17,568 bases of DNA, from NCBI GenBank assembly GCA_902783765.1, contig CACZSB010000097.1:1-17568 (forward strand). Direction: 5' to 3'. The position numbers were made by a program, and so were the translations under genes. Below are positions 5,284 to 11,650 of the stretch, in pieces; within the stretch, counting starts at the first letter, position 1; every line of letters starts with the position of its first letter. Below the pieces are notes generated by a model, which saw only the letters and a program-made list of their open reading frames with translations, did not search any database and was not told the origin of the DNA. The stretch is from an uncultured Lachnospiraceae bacterium (GTDB lineage Bacteria; Bacillota; Clostridia; Lachnospirales; Lachnospiraceae).

Positions 5284-6998
5284 TCCTTATCACTTTCCCG
5301 CAGAAGGGTCAGGAACAATTCTCCGATGCTTTGGGCCAGCTGCGATGCGCTGCGAACCCGCACATAATGGTGTCCGAAAATTTCACTGATGTTTTCCAAA
5401 TTATGCAGGTTGCCGTGAAAAACGGCGCCTGTTTTTATGCCTGTACGGCGCAGCTGGCTCACCGCCGATTCCGCCAGCTTGACGGCATCCCTGCCCTCAT
5501 ATTCTCTTTTTTTACCCCCTGCCATCAGAGGTGTGGAATCATTGGGACTTCCGTCGGTGAGAATGATCATCAAGCGTTTTTTCCCGGGCATGACCACCTC
5601 ATCCTTCAGCCGCCCCAGGGCCCGAAAGGCCAGGGCATCCCGGTTCCATCCCCCGGAAAAAAAGCCCATCAGGCCCATACAATCCCGATCCTGCCAGTCC
5701 TTTAATATTTCCAGCACCGTATAGGAACGGAGACTTCTGAAGGCGACCACCCGCACGGGAATCCCGGTTTTTTCCAGGCTCTTTGCCAGAATGTAGGTTT
5801 CCGAAGCCAGAAGCTCCTGGGAATTCAAACGGGACTGGGAGGCATCCAGCAACAGGTCCACGCAAATATCCGATTCCACATCGTCCCCGTTTTTCAGAAA
5901 AACCCGGTCATCCTGCAAAAGGGGCAGCCGGTAGGCTTTTTCCGCCTGCAGGCGTCCCCGCCGGGCACTTTCCGGGGCCGGCTTCAGGTAAGAAGAAAAG
6001 ATGGTATCAAACTGGGCGCTTAGGCGCTTGATATGAAGCTGGACCTGGGAGGCATGCTCCTTCAGGAATGCTTCGTTCCTTTCCTTTTGATAGGTGGCCG
6101 CTTCCCGGACCTTGGCCGCCTCTGTGTCCGCCAAATCTCCCTGACGGCCGGCGCTGACCCATAAGCGGGTCCCCTGGTTTTCCGCCTGGCACAGTTCTTC
6201 CTCCAGGTAAAAGCGTTCTGTTTCCGAAATAAGACAGGGGCCGAACACCGCCCGGATATAATCCTCGTCCCCCCGGTCAGGGCCCAGATGTCGGCCCAGC
6301 CCTTCGTGACGCTGGGCCACCGCCCGTTCATGGTCTCCGCTGCCGCTGCCGCTGCGTACAATCAGCCGGTCCTTCCGCACATGGTCCTTTCGTTTCAGGG
6401 CCCGCAGAGCCGCCTCCATCCGGGAGACCCCCTTGATTTCCTGAAAATCAAAACGGAAGAAGGTCTGCAAAAAATCTTCCATGGCCCTTAAGGCCCCGGC
6501 GGTATCCAGAGAGCCGGAAAAGCACAGCGCCTGGGCTATTTTCTTTTCCCGGGGCGTGAGGATCGGCCCCCGTTTTCCGCAGACCGCCGCCCAGCGGGCC
6601 TGCTGCTGGGAATAAACCGCCATGCTCATGTATTCCATCTGCTGTCGGGACATATCCTCCTGCTTTTTAAAAAAGTGAAGACCCCGTTCCCGTCTCAGCT
6701 GCTCCATGAAGGGCCGCTGACTCACTTCCTTTTCGTAAAGACAGTTTTCCAGCCCCAGCCATAAATAAGCATCAAACTCCGCCGCCCTTTTATCCCCTTC
6801 ATAGCGTTCAAAAAAGTCCCAAAGGGGCCCCAGGCCCAGCCATTTTTCCGCCAGACCCACAATCATATCAAAATAATAATCGGGCTCCCCGTCCGGAAAG
6901 AACGCCAAAAAGGGGGGCTCAAAATCGTAGCGCCCCGCGGCATTCCATATATAATTCCTGGCCCGTCTGGCCTGGGCGCTGTGATGCTTTTTAATCAT
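5280..6998 (-). CDS. VWA-domain protein, NorD/CbbO-like partner of a MoxR ATPase
   Basis: 572 residues. The C-terminal third is a von Willebrand factor A domain with a complete MIDAS: D385-x-S387-x-S389 in LLLDASQSR, an NRD at 452-454 in the position of the third metal-binding loop, and TDGSPND with D482. The later YEGRDAVKLAESAV segment (500-513) is typical of NorD-type proteins. The N-terminal 370 residues are charged, mostly helical and family-specific, with a Gly/Ser-rich link at 216-222. No signal peptide or membrane segment is seen. Its ATG overlaps the stop of the MoxR gene (ATGA), which signals translational coupling and likely complex formation. Such pairs insert or release metals or cofactors or remodel client enzymes. 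It is often labelled 'nitric oxide reductase activation protein', but no nor genes are present here, so the client is unknown. Confidence 0.82.
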   Translation of the reverse strand: MIKKHHSAQARRARNYIWNAAGRYDFEPPFLAFFPDGEPDYYFDMIVGLAEKWLGLGPLWDFFERYEGDKRAAEFDAYLWLGLENCLYEKEVSQRPFMEQLRRERGLHFFKKQEDMSRQQMEYMSMAVYSQQQARWAAVCGKRGPILTPREKKIAQALCFSGSLDTAGALRAMEDFLQTFFRFDFQEIKGVSRMEAALRALKRKDHVRKDRLIVRSGSGSGDHERAVAQRHEGLGRHLGPDRGDEDYIRAVFGPCLISETERFYLEEELCQAENQGTRLWVSAGRQGDLADTEAAKVREAATYQKERNEAFLKEHASQVQLHIKRLSAQFDTIFSSYLKPAPESARRGRLQAEKAYRLPLLQDDRVFLKNGDDVESDICVDLLLDASQSRLNSQELLASETYILAKSLEKTGIPVRVVAFRSLRSYTVLEILKDWQDRDCMGLMGFFSGGWNRDALAFRALGRLKDEVVMPGKKRLMIILTDGSPNDSTPLMAGGKKREYEGRDAVKLAESAVSQLRRTGIKTGAVFHGNLHNLENISEIFGHHYVRVRSASQLAQSIGELFLTLLRESDKD

Positions 6999-7918
6999 GA
7001 AGTAAACAAATCGGCGGATGTTAAATTGGTGGGGAAGCGGGCATGGATCACATCCCGAATGAGCCCCCGCTCGTATGCGTCAAAGCTCTTGTTCACAATA
7101 CACATTTCCAGGGCCCGGCCGGAGCTTAAGCCCTTTTCCATCAGGGCGATGGCATCCAGCAGTCCCCGCAGATCCAGGGCCGCATCGGAAATCTCGGCGC
7201 TTTCGGTTTTCTTTTGCAATTCTCCGTACAGGCGGGCCAGCTGCTCCCGCATCTTGCCCTGCATGGACGGGAAACGGCCCCCTATGAGCCTTACCAGGTT
7301 TTCTTCGCTGATCACCGGCATATCCAGCACCACAAAACGGGATACCAGGGCCTCATTTAATTCCCGGGTGCCTGCATATCCGTAATTCATGGTGGCAATA
7401 AAGCGGGTTTCCGGCCTAAGGTCCTGTTTGTCGTAGCCGGGCACATCCAGGCTGCGCCTGAAGTCCAGGGCGGCATGGAGCACGGCCAGGGCCTCATTTT
7501 TGGCCATGTTGATTTCATCCAGTATTCCGAAGCCCCCCCGTTCCGCACAAAGCCAGATGGGGCCGGGCCGAAAACGCACCGCCTGACCGTCGAAGGTATC
7601 CGTACCCACCAGGTAGGAGGCGTCCATGTTGATGTGGAAAGAAACATTCCAGAGGGGCCGGCTAAAAAGCGCCGCCAGGTTTTCGGACAGCACATTTTTG
7701 CCGCTGGCCTTGGGACCGGCCAGCAGCAGATTTTTACCGGCCAGCAGGGCGGAAAGGGCCTGCTCCCACACATCCTTGCCGTAATAGTAATACTCCGGAT
7801 CCGGCACCCGATTCAGGTCGCCGGCATCCACAGGGTATTGGGCCACAAAGGATTCCACCCCTTTCAGCAGGGCTTCATCTAATCCTTCCTGTTTTAAATA
7901 TGTCAGTATCTTATTCAT
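6995..7918 (-). CDS. MoxR-family AAA+ ATPase (NorQ/CbbQ-like)
   Basis: 307 residues. Walker A is GPKASGKN at 68-75, Walker B FGILDE at 130-135, sensor 1 is N178 in ATMNYGY, and an arginine finger candidate is R194 in LVSRF. An N-terminal extension of about 45 residues precedes the AAA+ core. Unusually, the Ser/Thr that normally ends Walker A and helps bind Mg2+ is asparagine (N75). MoxR ATPases form hexameric rings that work with VWA proteins as chaperones for metalloenzymes; the VWA partner is the next gene, overlapping by 4 nt. The start ATG is 2 nt past the preceding stop, with AGGGGAT as the ribosome binding site inside the end of that gene. The whole three-gene unit is therefore translationally coupled. 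Confidence 0.88.
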   Translation of the reverse strand: MNKILTYLKQEGLDEALLKGVESFVAQYPVDAGDLNRVPDPEYYYYGKDVWEQALSALLAGKNLLLAGPKASGKNVLSENLAALFSRPLWNVSFHINMDASYLVGTDTFDGQAVRFRPGPIWLCAERGGFGILDEINMAKNEALAVLHAALDFRRSLDVPGYDKQDLRPETRFIATMNYGYAGTRELNEALVSRFVVLDMPVISEENLVRLIGGRFPSMQGKMREQLARLYGELQKKTESAEISDAALDLRGLLDAIALMEKGLSSGRALEMCIVNKSFDAYERGLIRDVIHARFPTNLTSADLFTS

Positions 7919-7920
7919 CT

Positions 7921-8943
7921 TTATCCCCTATAGGAATCCCTGTAATCGCATACCAAAAACAGGGGTTTTATCTGAACGACCTCATCGTATTCCTTCTGGC
8001 TGACTTTCACCTGGGAATTCAAGGCCTTAAGATCTTTTTTCATTTCCTCGTAGGCTTCCTCCTCCGAGGTCGCCCGCCCCTCCCGAATAAGGCGTATCAT
8101 CCGTTCCAGCACCAGGGGATGGGCATACTGGGCCGGCGTGGGGAAAATACTGGGGTAGTCCGCCAGGTATTTTTCCATATCCGCCACCGCCTTTTCCCAG
8201 GCCTCATTGGCCAGGCGGGGACTGTTGTGCTTGCTGGGCAGCAAATTGGCGGAAAGCATCATAAAAAACAGGGCTCCCCCGCCCAGGGCAAAGTACCAGC
8301 CCATCTGCTGACCGCTTAGTAATAAAACGATTCCTGCGATCACAGCCAGGGCGCCTAAGATGGCCACGGCTCCGCCCATCAGACGCAGGGCGGGGGGCAT
8401 CTGGTCCGTGATCCGTTTTTGCTTGGCGGCATCCGTCAATGCATGTCCATAGCTCCTTTTGTTTTCCACAAAAGTTTTGGCTTTTTTCAGACGCTTCAGG
8501 GCTCTTTCCCCTTCTTCCGGCAGGGTATCCAGATAGCGAGCCCTTTCCTTTTCCTCCGCCTCTGCCAGGCGTCTGGCCCCCTCTTCGCTGAAGATGGGAA
8601 TGGAGGGTTTATGGTCGGCAATCCATTCCAGAATGGCATCCACATCCCGTTCATGCTTCACATAGCATTGTTTTGTACCCCCGGGATATTCCACCACCAG
8701 ATAGGACATGGAGCCGAAAACCCCTTTGCCACTGAAGCCGCCGGGGCTCATGGCCACCCGCTTGAACACACGGGTCACCTCCCCCCAGGGGATATAATAC
8801 CAGCGGCTCACAAAACGGCTGCCCAGATACAGGGCTTCCTGGCCCACACCGCAGGGGCCAGCCGTCCGGCAAGCCTTTTTATCTTTCTGAAGCTCCTCCC
8901 GGGAAAGGGTCTCTCTTCCCAATGGAAAGGCCAATACTGCCAT
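7921..8943 (-). CDS. Two-TM membrane protein of unknown function, first gene of the MoxR/VWA unit
   Basis: 340 residues; I do not recognise a named family. Three parts are visible. Residues 30-110 look like a small beta-rich, PH-like domain (ALYLGSRFVSRWYYIPWGEV, then SMSYLVVEYPGG, then a helix DVDAILEWI). Residues 120-180 are a highly charged, probably coiled-coil helix. Two membrane segments lie at about 188-211 and 215-235, and a charged helical tail ends the protein. There is no signal peptide, so the N- and C-terminal parts are probably both cytoplasmic. The ATG has AGGAGG upstream. It stops 2 nt before the MoxR ATPase start. The context suggests a membrane anchor or membrane client for the ATPase/VWA pair. 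Confidence 0.75.
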   Translation of the reverse strand: MAVLAFPLGRETLSREELQKDKKACRTAGPCGVGQEALYLGSRFVSRWYYIPWGEVTRVFKRVAMSPGGFSGKGVFGSMSYLVVEYPGGTKQCYVKHERDVDAILEWIADHKPSIPIFSEEGARRLAEAEEKERARYLDTLPEEGERALKRLKKAKTFVENKRSYGHALTDAAKQKRITDQMPPALRLMGGAVAILGALAVIAGIVLLLSGQQMGWYFALGGGALFFMMLSANLLPSKHNSPRLANEAWEKAVADMEKYLADYPSIFPTPAQYAHPLVLERMIRLIREGRATSEEEAYEEMKKDLKALNSQVKVSQKEYDEVVQIKPLFLVCDYRDSYRG

Positions 8944-8960
8944 AAAAACCTCCTATCTCT

Positions 8961-8989
8961 GACAAAGGGCAGGAGTATTCCTCCCGCCC
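8961..8989 (-). terminator. Probable terminator after cstA
   Basis: In the transcribed sense GGGCGGGAG (8981-8989) pairs with CTCCTGCCC (8967-8975) with one G-U pair and a 5-nt loop, followed by TTTGTC. The T-tract is short, so termination may be partial. A second small hairpin, TTTTCC/GGAAAA (9000-9015), lies between it and the cstA stop. No clear promoter for the membrane-protein/MoxR/VWA unit is seen in this 94-nt gap, so read-through from cstA is possible. Confidence 0.5.
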
Positions 8990-9037
8990 TCTTAACTGTT
9001 TTTCCTTATGGAAAATCTTACTGCCTTTCAGGAGGCC

Positions 9038-10510
9038 TTATGCCACTGAAGACGGCTTTTGGGAAACCTTGTTGGCCTTGCTCAGGAAAAGAGCCAGGAA
9101 GCCAACGGCAGCGATGATACCCACAGGGTAACCCACAGCCTTGTTGTTCTTGAAGAACTCAATCAGACCCATGCATTCGCCGGCCATCATGAAGTAGGTC
9201 ACAGAAACGGCACTCATGAAGGTGGCGGGAACAGCGCAGATCCAGTAATTCTTCTTGTTCTGAGCCAGGTACATGGCACCAGCCCACAGCACGATCATGG
9301 CCAGGGTCTGGTTGGACCAGCTGAAGTAACGCCAGATAATCTGGTAGTCAATTTTGCCCAGGGTGTTGCCGAAGCCCAGGATGGCACCTACGCCCAGCAC
9401 GGGCACGCACAGGGCCAGACGGGTCTGCCATTTGCCCAGATCCAGCTTGAACCAGTCAGCAATGGTCAGACGAGCGGAACGGAACGCGGTATCACCGGAG
9501 GTGATAGGGCAGGCAATAACGCCCAGCATGGCCAGAATGGTACCGATGGTTCCCATGGTGGTGGTGCAGATGGTGTAAACCGAAGTGGCATTGCCGCCGC
9601 CCATTTCGTTCAGCTTTTCCACGCCCAGCAGGGTCACGCCGGCAGCCGCCCAGATCAGGGCGATAAGGCCTTCAGCAACCATGGCGCCGTAGAATACGCT
9701 GCGGCCCTGACGCTCGCTCTTTAAGCAGCGGGCCATCAAAGGAGACTGGGTGGCATGGAAGCCGGAAATAGCACCGCAGGCCACGGTGATAAACATGAAG
9801 GCCCAGATAGGGGTTGCCTTCGGGTGCATGTTGGTGAAGTTGGCCCAGATTTCAGGCATAGGCTTACCGCTGGTGAGGGTACCGATACCCACGCCAACCG
9901 CCATGATAATCAAGCAGATACCGAAGATAGGGTAAATCTTGCCGATGATCTTATCCACGGACACGAAGGTGGCAATGAAGTAATAAATCAGGATGATAGC
10001 CAGCCAGAAAGCAGGCTTCAGCAGGAACTCAGTGGTAACACCGCTGTTTTTAAGCAGGGTCACCAGCAGACCGGCGGGGCCCACGGCGAACACAGTACCA
10101 ACCATGATCAGCAAAATAACGGAGAAAACACGCATGACGTTCTTCATGCCGCCGCCCAGGTAAATACCTGTCACTTCGGAAATGGAAGCGCCGTTATTCC
10201 GCTCGGACAACATACCGGCAAAGTAGTCGTGCACAGCGCCGGCGAAAACAGTACCGAAGGTAATCCACAGGAATACCACGGGGCCCCAGATGGCACCGGA
10301 AAGCGCACCGAAAATCGGGCCCAAACCGGCAATGTTCAGCAGCTGTACCAGGAACAGCTTCCACTGAGGCATTACCACATAGTCCACACCGTCATTGATG
10401 GCAACGGCGGGGGTCTCCCGATCGTCGGGGCTCATGATACGGTCAACCATTTTACCGTAGAACAGGTAGCCACAGATCAAGATGGCAAAACAAACCAGGA
10501 AACTAATCAT
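9038..10510 (-). CDS. cstA: CstA-family carbon starvation / pyruvate-type transporter
   Basis: 490 residues, shorter than E. coli CstA (about 700) but like the compact CstA forms of Firmicutes. Many hydrophobic segments span the protein. Family signatures: LNIAGLGPIFGALSGAIWGP at 58-77, a TFGTVFAGAVHDY segment at 84-96, SERNNGASISE at 102-112, a GFHATQSPLMAR segment near the middle, and CPITSGDTAFRSAR in the second half. CstA/BtsT-type proteins import peptides or pyruvate when carbon is short, by ion symport. The ATG is preceded by AGAGGAGG. It has its own promoter (10580-10608) and a leader hairpin (10532-10557). Pyruvate uptake would fit an organism that relies on 2-oxoacid:ferredoxin oxidoreductases, but the substrate is not shown by the sequence. 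Confidence 0.92.
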   Translation of the reverse strand: MISFLVCFAILICGYLFYGKMVDRIMSPDDRETPAVAINDGVDYVVMPQWKLFLVQLLNIAGLGPIFGALSGAIWGPVVFLWITFGTVFAGAVHDYFAGMLSERNNGASISEVTGIYLGGGMKNVMRVFSVILLIMVGTVFAVGPAGLLVTLLKNSGVTTEFLLKPAFWLAIILIYYFIATFVSVDKIIGKIYPIFGICLIIMAVGVGIGTLTSGKPMPEIWANFTNMHPKATPIWAFMFITVACGAISGFHATQSPLMARCLKSERQGRSVFYGAMVAEGLIALIWAAAGVTLLGVEKLNEMGGGNATSVYTICTTTMGTIGTILAMLGVIACPITSGDTAFRSARLTIADWFKLDLGKWQTRLALCVPVLGVGAILGFGNTLGKIDYQIIWRYFSWSNQTLAMIVLWAGAMYLAQNKKNYWICAVPATFMSAVSVTYFMMAGECMGLIEFFKNNKAVGYPVGIIAAVGFLALFLSKANKVSQKPSSVA

Positions 10511-10531
10511 ACGTTTTCCTCCTCTTCCCTC

Positions 10532-10557
10532 GGAACAACTGCGTCCTCAGTTATTCC
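10532..10557 (-). promoter_or_regulatory. Leader hairpin in cstA 5' UTR, loop AGGACG
   Basis: In the cstA message GGAATAACTG (10548-10557) pairs with CAGTTGTTCC (10532-10541): 10 bp with one U-G pair, loop AGGACG. It ends 7 nt before the AGAGGAGG ribosome binding site. An AGGA in a hairpin loop next to a GGA-rich ribosome binding site is the pattern recognised by CsrA, which is known to repress cstA translation in E. coli; whether this organism has CsrA is unknown. Confidence 0.5.
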
Positions 10558-10579
10558 AAATCACGTTTTTTTCTTGTAC

Positions 10580-10608
10580 ATAATAATAAGTATTCGTGAA
10601 AAATGCAA
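10580..10608 (-). promoter_or_regulatory. Sigma-A promoter of cstA
   Basis: On the minus strand, -35 TTGCAT (10603-10608) and -10 TATTAT (10580-10585) have an exact 17-nt spacer, giving a leader of about 60 nt. One TTCACGAA motif copy (10593-10600) lies in the spacer. Confidence 0.7.
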
Positions 10609-10628
10609 GCACTTTTTAAAATTATGAG

Positions 10629-10669
10629 AAAAAAAGGCGTCGCCTGGATTCGTAAAGTTTGTTCCAGGC
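10629..10669 (-). terminator. Possible second terminator or attenuator-like hairpin upstream of cstA
   Basis: In the minus sense GCCTGGA (10663-10669) pairs with TCCAGGC (10642-10648) across a 14-nt loop; GACGCC then TTTTTTT (10629-10635) follows. A short alternative stem AGGC-GAC-GCCT directly abuts the T-run and uses the same AGGC as the long stem. It would stop transcripts coming from upstream just before the cstA promoter. The 6-nt gap between the longer stem and the T-run makes this uncertain. Confidence 0.35.
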
Positions 10670-10820
10670 TTTCTCTTTGTTTAATTTCGTAAAACTTATT
10701 CCCGATTCCTTAAATTAGTATCCTTTTTTTAACTATTTCCATTATCTTCACGAACCGCCTCTTCCACTATTGAGATCCATAATGGAATCGCCCTATAGAT
10801 GCCTATGCCTTTTTCCGTAG

Positions 10821-10857
10821 AAATAACACAGGGCGACTGTAGAGTCTACAGCCGCCC
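10821..10857 (-). terminator. Terminator of the antiporter / carbonic anhydrase block
   Basis: In the transcribed sense GGGCGGCTGTAGA pairs with its partner arm ending GTCGCCC in a stem of about 12 bp with one G-U pair and a very small loop (10831-10857), followed by a T-rich TGTGTTATTTCT. The G-U pair is valid only on the minus strand, which fits termination of the carbonic anhydrase transcript. Confidence 0.75.
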
Positions 10858-10894
10858 GATTGTTAAAAGGAAGGTGTCTGAAGAGTATCCTGTT

Positions 10895-11467
10895 TTAGAG
10901 CCAGATTACCTCTCCGGTGGTAATGTCATAGATCGCCGGCACAACCTTCGTGCCAAGGTGCTTGATGATTTCATCGGCGCTGATTTCGTCTGCCATGGCC
11001 TTTGCGTTGATCTTCGCCACTGTATTGACAACGCTGTTGCCGCCCACGGAGGGCTGGATCTTCTTCACGATTGCACCGATGTTCGGCGGGACCTCGCCGC
11101 CTTCCACCGCCGCCGTTACGGCGCCGCAGTTGGTGTGGCCCACAACAACCACCAGGGGGCTGCCCAGGTGTTCCGCGCCGTATTCAATGGAGCCCAGCAC
11201 CACATCGTCCACCACATTGCCTGCATTGCGGATGACAAAGATATCACCCAGTTTCTGGTCGAAATAGATTTCCGGTGCCACACGGCTGTCGGCACAGCAC
11301 AGTACGATAGCAAAAGGCTTCTGGCCGCCGGAGTGCGTGTTGCGGATATCCGCATAGTTGTCCTTCGCGGAAAGCTCACCGCTGACGAAACGGGCATTGC
11401 CCTCTTTCAGAAACTGGAGTGCCTGCTCCGCATCCGTTATCTTCACTGCTGGATCGTGTAAGTTCAT
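10895..11467 (-). CDS. Beta-class carbonic anhydrase
   Basis: 190 residues from the chosen start. Zinc ligands and catalytic dyad are intact: C58-x-D60-x-R62 in CCADSRVAPE, then H111-x-x-C114 in GHTNCGAV. The FVIRNAGN segment (77-84) is also typical of the family. It interconverts CO2 and bicarbonate in the cytoplasm; no signal peptide is seen. The ORF is open further upstream to a GTG at 11551, but ATG 11467 is chosen because AAAAGGAG lies just before it and the upstream residues are low-complexity and not family-like. It is the last gene before a strong terminator and follows the DUF1576-like gene after 180 nt. It could be co-transcribed with the antiporter block; no convincing promoter of its own was found. 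Confidence 0.92.
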   Translation of the reverse strand: MNLHDPAVKITDAEQALQFLKEGNARFVSGELSAKDNYADIRNTHSGGQKPFAIVLCCADSRVAPEIYFDQKLGDIFVIRNAGNVVDDVVLGSIEYGAEHLGSPLVVVVGHTNCGAVTAAVEGGEVPPNIGAIVKKIQPSVGGNSVVNTVAKINAKAMADEISADEIIKHLGTKVVPAIYDITTGEVIWL

Positions 11468-11520
11468 ATTGTTCTCCTTTTCATTTTTTGTTTGCATTGT
11501 TGTCAGTGTCATTTGGTTCT

Positions 11521-11534
11521 TTATCAGCTGATAA
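11521..11534. promoter_or_regulatory. Perfect 14-bp palindrome upstream of the carbonic anhydrase gene
   Basis: TTATCAGCTGATAA is fully self-complementary and lies 54 nt before the carbonic anhydrase ATG. It has the size and symmetry of a dimeric repressor site. No matching regulator gene is visible in the window. Confidence 0.45.
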
Positions 11535-11546
11535 CCTTCCTCTTTG

Positions 11547-11650
11547 CGCACAGGCCTTCCCGTGCGTATTGCCTGATACCTCCTTTCCCATCACTCTTTT
11601 TTTCGCACAGGCGCTCCCGTACGTATTGTCCGATACTTCCTTTTTCGTCA
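11547..11650. repeat. Degenerate tandem repeat (47-nt unit, 57-nt period) with conserved hairpin
   Basis: Copy 1 is 11547-11593 and copy 2 is 11604-11650; they match at 38 of 47 positions. On the minus strand each begins with the complement of TCA, which in copy 2 is the TGA stop of the DUF1576-like gene. Each contains an 8-bp minus-strand stem, CGCACGGG/CCTGTGCG in copy 1 and CGTACGGG/CCTGTGCG in copy 2. The third pair is C-G in one and U-G in the other, so the fold is kept. It looks like a local duplication of the 3' end of the message, or a small structured element. Confidence 0.7.

Larger units (their letters stand above)
10511..10894. other. Long AT-rich intergenic region between the carbonic anhydrase gene and cstA
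   Basis: No coding ORF is credible in these 384 nt. From right to left it holds the carbonic anhydrase terminator (10831-10857); an AT-rich stretch with four copies of a TTCGT(G/A)AA-like octamer (10593-10600, 10649-10656, 10686-10693 and, inverted, 10747-10754); a 7-bp hairpin GCCTGGA/TCCAGGC (10642-10669) near a run of seven A on the plus strand (10629-10635); the cstA promoter (10580-10608); and the cstA leader hairpin (10532-10557). It is the richest regulatory stretch in the window. Confidence 0.6.

Noticed and set aside
5280..7918. Reading the MoxR/VWA pair as a nitric oxide reductase (denitrification) locus
   Set aside because: No norB or norC or other denitrification gene is present; the NorD/NorQ names only reflect family resemblance.
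9755..10627. 290-codon plus-strand open frame opposite cstA
   Set aside because: Low-complexity, His/Gly/Asn-rich translation, antisense to a clearly conserved cstA.
11468..11551. Upstream GTG (11551) as start of carbonic anhydrase
   Set aside because: The extra 28 residues are low-complexity and run through the palindrome region, while a strong AAAAGGAG site precedes the ATG at 11467.
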